From: Eumeta japonica
Lineage: Eukaryota > Arthropoda > Insecta > Lepidoptera > Psychidae
Length of the DNA stretch: 64,000 nt
NCBI GenBank assembly: GCA_005406025.1
Contig: BGZK01000070.1
Coordinates: 310,001-374,000 of the forward strand
Reading direction: 5' to 3'
Below are positions 59,701 through 64,000 of the stretch, one piece after another; the first letter of the stretch is position 1, and each line of letters opens with the position of its first letter. The notes beneath the pieces are model-generated. The model made no database searches, was not told where the DNA came from, and saw only the letters and a list, made by a program, of their open reading frames with translations. The position numbers were made by a program, and so were the translations under genes.

Positions 59701-62700
59701 TTAGTTAAAAGTGAGCTTAAAAGAAGATGGTGGAAGAGGGTCTTAATGGGGTAAAATAAGGTTTGAAATTTTTATATAGAAGAATGGAACTACTGAAGCT
59801 ATTTACAATAAGACTTATATTTCAGCTGGTTATTACAAATGAAAAATAGCGACATGTATAGATATTAGAAAAGTTACTCTAAGAAGAGGATTAAATGTTT
59901 TATGGAAAACCGAAACCGATATATATACATATGTTTTATTTGTTTTTTTGCGTGTATAAATCAATTATTCTTTTACTGTGAAATTACATGTTGTACATAG
60001 GTACGAAAGAGAATCATCTTCATCTTTCATCCTTCATCTTTACATTTCTGGTGCTACATATTCGAAAAAAAATTTCTCTCAAAGAAAGCTACAGTACCCT
60101 GAGTAGAATAGCAAAAAAAAAATACACATTTTGGTACTACTAGTAATTGTTACGTTTTTGTCTAAATCAAAACCGTAACCGATATCAGAATCGAAATTGT
60201 AGACAGGACGAGAAATATGCAGTTCGAGACAAATTGAAAGTCGTAGCGGAGATAGAAGTTCAGAATGAGAACAAGGTCAAAATCCAGTTTAGGATCGAGT
60301 TAGAAGCAAGATTGCGACCGTAATCAGAATGAGAATCAGCATTAAGATCAAAGCTTAAAGCGGGATGGTGGTCGAGAATGTAATCTGAATCTCCTTATAT
60401 CGAGATTTGAATTGAGACTGAAAGAAATTGACATCGAAAGCGGGGCCGGATTCAGAATCTAGAACGGCTTAGTGGTAGGAATTTAGATTTTGTGATGGGG
60501 CGATATATAAAATGAAGGAATTGATTTTATGTCTACACGGATGGAGCCGTGGGAAAAAGCTAGTTATAAATAAGAATTTAATAACATTACGATGGTATAC
60601 GAGCGAAAATAGTTTTCAGTATTCAAATAATTCTGTTTTTTATAAAACGCATTCTAATACTTGGATATTGTTCCGAAATAGAAACTAATCATTATATATT
60701 TACTTATAACATTTTATATTTGACAATATCACTGTTTTTAAATTTTTGGCATAGATGCATACAAAGATTTCTCTTTTTTGGTAGATCAATGATTCATAAG
60801 TATGGATTTCGATTATTTTACTAAAATGAAATCCAAAACACGATACGATTTTTTCGAAAACCGAGTAAGCGACTTATGCAAATTGTTAGTTGTGCGATTG
60901 TAGAAGATTTCAAATGTTTGAAGTTTGTATATACATAACTTTTTTGAACTATTTTAACTCACCCAGCACTAAGTTCGATGAAAAGCCACTCGATTATTGC
61001 CAGGTCGAAGGTATGCTTGGGGTCGTTGATCAACTCTTGGACAGGCTCGCATTTTATAAAGTACTCAGTGATGCCGTAGATCAGAGTGAACATCCAACTC
61101 AGATCTTTCACGTCTATTTCTTTCTTCATAACCATTTCGATGGTAAACAAATCAACTGTAAAAACGTTTAGAACAATTAACTCTTTTTGTATATTAGCGT
61201 TGTAAGAAAACCTGACCAATTGCGAAGTGGACACGCACACGAAAGACTCCGTACCACCGTAAAATATTTAACACTTAATAAAAAAAGCAGTTTAATAAAT
61301 ACCGAGAGATGTGTTGTAGCAATAGGTGATTATACGTAAAAATCTGTAGAGTGGTAGGCTTAGGAATAAATCGGCCCGAGTTCAAATCACAATCGACCGG
61401 TTTTCATTATTTGCCGTTTTACTTAAAAATATGTATAAAAGTTATTTTTTGTATAAATCGTCATTACTGGCTATTACTAAAATCGAACAAAAAATACCGA
61501 TAATTATTTTTCTTGCGTAGAAATTTTATTACGCCCTTAGTTTTTATATTTGAGATCTTCAATTTTTATCTTTATTCTATTTATTGTTGATATAGTGGTT
61601 ATAGTATCATATTCTGTGCAAATATGAAGTGCCTTCTTATTTCTTGTTTATATTTTCATATGTACTAGTGTCTATGTATTACGGTTCGAAAGATACAGCT
61701 CTGTGACAGACGGATGGACACAGCAATAGGATTCCATTGGTCTCTCTTGGATATGGGCCCTAAAAAACGAAAATTTCTTTTACCTTATACCCAAGATAAT
61801 TAGGATAGATTCCTAACGGTACAAAACTCAAAATTCTTGCGTAATCGATAGCATGTTATTCTAAACAAAGTTGCTCACTAGGGGTTTTAGAAGCTGTGAA
61901 GAAGTGTAGATAACCATAGAGTTGTAAGTGAATAAATATTAAGATATTTACACGCAGTAGTTGCTTATTATTGAGTAAGGTTGTGTTGAAGATAGCCTTC
62001 TTCTTGTTGAGGCCTTCGATAGAAACTATGAGCGATATAAAGGCTCTCCAATCGACGATGCGCTTGAAGGACACTTCGGCCGATCTGGCCGCTACGTTCC
62101 AAGGAAGATAACTCGGCCGTTGTGCCAACTTGAAGGCGAAAAATAAAAAAAAACTTATTTTACACACGTCTGCTGCCGATCTGGCTGACTAGGAGTGAAC
62201 TTAGGAGGCGCAGGCCACGACTATTCATGATCTATTCCATGATCCATGAATCCACGACGATCCATAATCCAGCGCCACTTGTTCGCGCTTATCACTATTT
62301 AGCGGCGAGCGCGACTAGCGCGTGGCAAATGTGCAACAGGAAAGGGGCGGGGCGAAACGACAGCAGTTTTTAATTTATTTACAAGTTTACATCTTATAAT
62401 ATAGGTACATTTAACAATACTTATAAACTAGAACATTGATCGCTGACATTAATAAACTAAAATATTGATCACCGACAGGTTGTAATATTTGACAATATTT
62501 AACCACTTCCTTTTAATTTTTGTAATTATGTACTAGTTGCTCTTCGTGTGTATGTTGTCGATTTTGTGCAATCATATAGCTAATGAGTAACTCTGTATGA
62601 GTCGATATTTAACTGAACGCCACTTAGCATTTCAATGATCGACTGTTATCGCTTAACAACAACATCTGGTGTGGCAATAAATGCAACGATTTGATATCTT

Positions 62701-62941
62701 TTATTTACAATGAAATTTCATACTTCTTTTTTTTTAGTAAACAATAACTAAAATCAAAACAACACGTTATTAGACAAAATTTTACTGCAGTGTTGGAACA
62801 ACTTTAAATGGAAAAAAAATTAATGAACGATCTGCGGACTTTAAATTACTCACTTGGATTTATTTCGGGGGGGTATTCGATGACCACCTGGTGGAGGTTG
62901 GGCGGGGGGTCCTTGCGAGGAAACGGCGTCACGTACGTCAC
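47238..62941 (-). CDS. UGT: UGT-D: UDP-glycosyltransferase, exons 2-8
   Basis: Exons in transcript order: 62854-62941, 60963-61155, 58050-58244, 56908-57127, 50582-50801, 48729-48948, 47238-47505. Lengths 88, 193, 195, 220, 220, 220 and 268 equal those of UGT-B, and phases agree. Exon 2 reads VTYVTPFPRKDPPPNLHQVV; exon 3 FDLAIIEWLF; exon 4 CPLIWASSMEPHWMVL; exon 5 SFVLSNSHVSLGEPVRLPQ; exon 6 WAPQQSILG; exon 7 the signature FVTHGGLLSSTETVHFGVP then FGDQF; exon 8 a membrane helix and KKIN (KKxx). No signal-peptide exon is found between 62942 and 64000, so exon 1 probably lies beyond the window; the full protein would be near 519 residues. Intron 5 (6.1 kb) is enlarged by a long-TIR transposon and other repeats. 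The region looks functional: no stops or frame breaks in any exon. Confidence 0.93.
48426..48477. repeat. Hairpin with perfect 18-bp stem in UGT-D intron 7
   Basis: Arms 48426-48443 (gcataaggcggatcatca) and 48460-48477 are exact reverse complements around a 16-bp AT loop; a wobble plus two A-T pairs extend the stem. The stem is GC-richer than its surroundings. Confidence 0.9.
49190..49440 (+). repeat. Dispersed repeat, family 3, copy 2
   Basis: cacgcctatttccctgaagggtaagcagagactata, then atgatctttgcatatctttcttgcttcg and cttcaggtgtttaaaat. A short related piece is at 51235-51300 (cagaagggtaagtagagactat), and longer relatives are at 30180-30420 and 54640-54930. The first phrase is common in moth genomes. 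Confidence 0.6.
49630..50270 (+). repeat. Degenerate repeated segments in UGT-D intron 6
   Basis: gatatctcttgaacaaattaatcaattttgac (about 49648), gatatctcgcaaacgaatcaaccgattttgatc (about 49788) and a weaker third block (about 49955) recur every 150 bp or so. The 83-codon ORF at 49958-50209 covers the third block and downstream sequence; I recognise no domain in it. Confidence 0.45.
51437..53831 (+). mobile_element. DNA transposon with long (about 165 bp) terminal inverted repeats
   Basis: 51437-51602 and the reverse complement of 53667-53831 align along most of their length: both begin TTATTTATGA, then catcagctgagagaa, cccca..aattgaaaaa, and cgttattaatatac. Outside each end lies CTA, a possible 3-bp target duplication, which is weak. 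Between them is a decayed protein gene (51854-53220). Total 2395 bp. It lies in intron 5 of UGT-D in antisense orientation. I cannot place it in a named superfamily. Confidence 0.8.
51854..53220 (+). pseudogene. Decayed transposon protein with DxDVFVILL and HAFTGC motifs
   Basis: Three separated in-frame parts: 51854-52126 (ITGKSKLTQILKSNVG; IIDGFCCLCFSG; MLQTFDKVVKSILIKL), 52415-52816 (MFHISKAPPNSKILVKVNYI then DVFVILLA; IWLEGSSSKRN; LGLPAFHAFTGCNYI), and near 53090-53140 (YMKPTWCKGDPTPLQVN). Related proteins are common in insect genomes as uncharacterised repeat proteins; the spaced acidic residues and HAFTGCD box recall PIN/FEN-like nuclease folds, which is inference. In this copy the expected Asp after TGC is Asn and the residue before DVFVILL is Ile, so acidic positions may be lost. 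Stops and frameshifts separate the parts. Confidence 0.65.
53861..54508 (+). mobile_element. Gypsy-type retroelement fragment, copy 2
   Basis: Second copy of 9281-9918, starting 29 bp beyond the long-TIR transposon. The frame near 54115-54265 is open: GDLVMVYVPRRVIGK, then YKGPYRIVGKLSNATYKI, the C-terminal end of an LTR-retrotransposon integrase. The inverted 16-mer is at 53891-53906 (one mismatch) and 54488-54503. Both copies have the same start and end, so they are copies of one defined element, not random debris. Confidence 0.7.
54640..54930 (+). repeat. Dispersed repeat, family 3, copy 3
   Basis: atatgcatttccacatatta then cgatctttgcatatgtctcttgctttg, cttttcatgcaaaatcg and gtttcaggtgcctaaat match the order of blocks at 49250-49340. 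Non-coding. Confidence 0.6.
55695..55930 (-). mobile_element. Helitron-like 3' end with degenerate tandem repeat
   Basis: Minus strand ends tatcgcgggcggagccgcga then gcaaaagCTAGT. Next to it, 55760-55930 is a degenerate run of gatcgtgatcgttg, ctcgatactgatgctgg and ccgattgcaatccc units, as at 26240 and 60170. Confidence 0.65.
56105..56310 (+). promoter_or_regulatory. CpG-rich patch with TATA-like sequence in UGT-D intron 5
   Basis: gagtatatattggcgccggg is followed by about 120 bp very rich in CG (cgcgtgcgggcggtgcgccgtcgccgcgccgtcacgcc), in striking contrast to the AT-rich intron. It looks like the core promoter and 5' leader of a plus-strand transcript, antisense to UGT-D. No convincing coding exon follows: the 64-codon ORF at 56109-56303 is Arg-rich and composition-driven. 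It may be a captured promoter or the start of a non-coding RNA. Confidence 0.35.
56648..56729. repeat. (CA)n(TA)n compound microsatellite
   Basis: About 12 CA units pass directly into about 27 TA units, in intron 5 of UGT-D roughly 180 bp beyond the exon 5 donor. Confidence 0.95.
57395..57815 (+). repeat. Purine-rich 14-bp minisatellite
   Basis: Irregular head-to-tail units of GTCAGAGTGGAGGA with indels, about 420 bp, between exons 4 and 5 of UGT-D. All three frames stay open because the unit has no stop, giving overlapping repetitive ORFs up to 167 aa; these are not proteins. On the UGT-D transcript it is pyrimidine-rich. Confidence 0.95.
58245..60164. other. UGT-D intron 3, unannotated part
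   Basis: AT-rich, no ORF of interest and no recognised element. Two segments share gtgaaattacatg/acatgcattg-type short phrases and the formula gaaaccg(t)gaaattat..gtta (about 59340-59470 and 59820-59930: agatg..taaatgttttatggaaaaccgaaacc), hinting at an old duplicated unit of about 480 bp. I cannot define it. Confidence 0.3.
60165..60563 (+). mobile_element. Helitron-like 3' end with degenerate tandem repeat
   Basis: 60165-60480 is a degenerate purine-rich run (gaatcgaaattgtagac, gagatagaagttcagaatg), then atataaaatgaaggaattgattttatgtctacacggatggagccgtgggaaaaagCTAGT. The hairpin is partly eroded (acggatggagccgtg). Same layout as 26206-26600 and 55695-55930. Confidence 0.65.
61675..61775 (-). 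repeat. GTCCGTCC-type element, short 5' remnant
   Basis: Minus strand: tttagggcccatatccaaga, then ccaatggaatcctattgctg, then gtccatccgtctgtcacagagctgtatctttcgaaccgt. A decayed end of the family seen at 18374 and 39710, in intron 2 of UGT-D. Confidence 0.6.
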
Positions 62942-63309
62942 CTAGAACATGACGGTGTAGTGATCGCATATGTCTGACTGGTCGCCAGTGACTTGATCAT
63001 GTGGACGTTTATGATAATTTATGATAATTGACAAGTTTGAGATTAATTTAAAAACGCATGACCACTTTCATAAGTCCCGACTTCATGATTTTTCATCTCA
63101 TCATGCTTATTTTATATAATAAGGTTAAGTGTACATTTTTATTTATTTTTGTCCGTCAGTCAGTCTGATAATTACGTTGGTTAGTTAATGGTTTTGTTTT
63201 ATAAAATATTCCTGCGTCTTATTTGCGTGGACATATGTAAATAGTAATAATAAACTCTCTGATCCTTTATACCGATCACATTCTAGTTGTACTCCCTAAC
63301 GTGGTCAAG

Positions 63310-63395
63310 GTTGTAATTGCTATTTCGGATTCGATGCTGATCTGTGTCTCGATCTCCGTTTAAGTCCTGATGCCGATTTCGGTCACGATGTTAGA
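63310..63395 (+). repeat. Degenerate tcgattt/gatct short repeat
   Basis: gcgatttcggattcgatgct-like units (ttcggattcgatgctgatct; gtctcgatctccgttt; gccgatttcggtcacgatg) resemble the Helitron-associated runs, with no end nearby. Confidence 0.4.
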
Positions 63396-63664
63396 TAATT
63401 ACTGTTATTAATTTAATTAATTATAGAAAAAAAATTCAATTCTGAATTATTATGGTGTCTATTATATTTTAAAATACACACCATGAAGATGCCCTTGACA
63501 TTTTCTACGTATTAATTGTTGTACTTCTACATTGTCAGCGTTTTCTTCGACATTTATTTTCATGTACTATTGTGACAGTACCGACATTGTCGTAGTGAAT
63601 ATTAGATGGCAACGTATTATTGGATGATATTCCTAGATTTTTTAACATTTTAGCATTTCTAAAG

Positions 63665-63905
63665 GGAAAATGAGCATACTAGTGGAGCAGGTGGTCACCG
63701 CCGCCCATGGAAACTCGCAATACTAAAAGTCACTACTACGTTGTCGGCTTTCTAGGAAAGAATAAGATATCTGAAGAAGGATGGAGTGAGCCTTCGGATC
63801 TCTCACTCACTGTGACGAAATGAACAGCGGAAACTGCTACTTCACGTCTGTTTTTGTCGGTCGAATCGGCTCATTTTGGTGCTACAGCCAAATTGGTTAC
63901 AATAT
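63665..63905 (+). repeat. Dispersed repeat, family 1, copy 4
   Basis: gagcaggtggtcaccgccgcccatggaaactcgcaatact, then tgaacagcggaaactgctacttc and ttttggtgctacagccaa follow the block order of 3725-4065. It is the copy farthest from the palindrome. Around it, 62942-64000 shows no exon; it is taken as intron 1 of UGT-D. Confidence 0.7.
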
Positions 63906-64000
63906 AGTTCTACCACAATTTGCATTTGGTACACTCAAAAATGGGAATGTTCTACAAGCTGTATTTTTGTTGTTTACATCTCTACAGCTGGGTAAAATTG

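Noticed and set aside
61316..61400. tRNA-like promoter boxes (gtggtaggcttagg and gagttcaaatc), and a similar hint at 57185-57245
   Set aside because: No cloverleaf can be formed and the boxes are degenerate; at most SINE remnants.
1..64000. CRISPR arrays, operons, ribosome binding sites, bacterial promoters
   Set aside because: The window is animal nuclear DNA with spliced genes; no regular spacer array or Shine-Dalgarno context was seen.

Overview
The window is AT-rich animal nuclear DNA, almost certainly from a moth or butterfly. It holds interrupted genes with GT-AG introns, no operons, and many repeats typical of Lepidoptera: elements with a GTCCGTCCGTCC tract, Helitron-type 3' ends with a GC hairpin before CTAG, and degraded mariner, hAT, RTE-like, R1-like and gypsy-type copies. 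No species can be named from sequence alone.

The recognisable host genes are all UDP-glycosyltransferases (UGTs), which attach sugars to small lipophilic molecules in the ER. There are four copies plus one orphan first exon. UGT-A (+, 1-5040) is cut by the left window edge. UGT-B (-, 13062-23047) and UGT-C (-, 30696-39095) are complete eight-exon genes of about 519 and 512 residues. UGT-D (-, 47238-62941) lacks only its first exon, which should lie beyond 64000. Exon lengths (156, 88, 193, 195, 220, 220, 220, 247-268) and phases are the same in every copy, and all C-termini end in KKxx, an ER retrieval signal.

Layout. Positions 1-9206 and 10738-18235 are two arms of a large imperfect inverted duplication around a spacer of about 1.5 kb. 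UGT-A and the 3' half of UGT-B therefore face each other tail to tail. The left arm has two private segments: a 750-bp hAT derivative with a clean 8-bp target duplication, whose empty site is preserved in the right arm, and a 1.1-kb segment with an orphan UGT exon 1. The spacer holds mariner and gypsy-type relics. From 18236 to 23047 come the 5' exons of UGT-B; 23048-30577 is gene-poor intergenic DNA; 30578-39095 is UGT-C; 39096-47189 is intergenic DNA with a Helitron candidate and an R1-like relic; 47190-64000 is UGT-D, whose introns hold a 2.4-kb DNA transposon with long terminal inverted repeats, Helitron pieces, a CpG-rich patch, a microsatellite and a purine-rich minisatellite.

The genes read as a tandem UGT array of the kind that expands by local duplication. 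The inverted pair is the exception, and UGT-A carries several changes at signature residues. The observations most worth following are the inverted pair as a possible source of hairpin RNA, the long-TIR transposon with a decayed non-classical protein, a perfect 52-bp palindrome in a UGT-C intron, and a short array of decayed UGT exon-2 copies.
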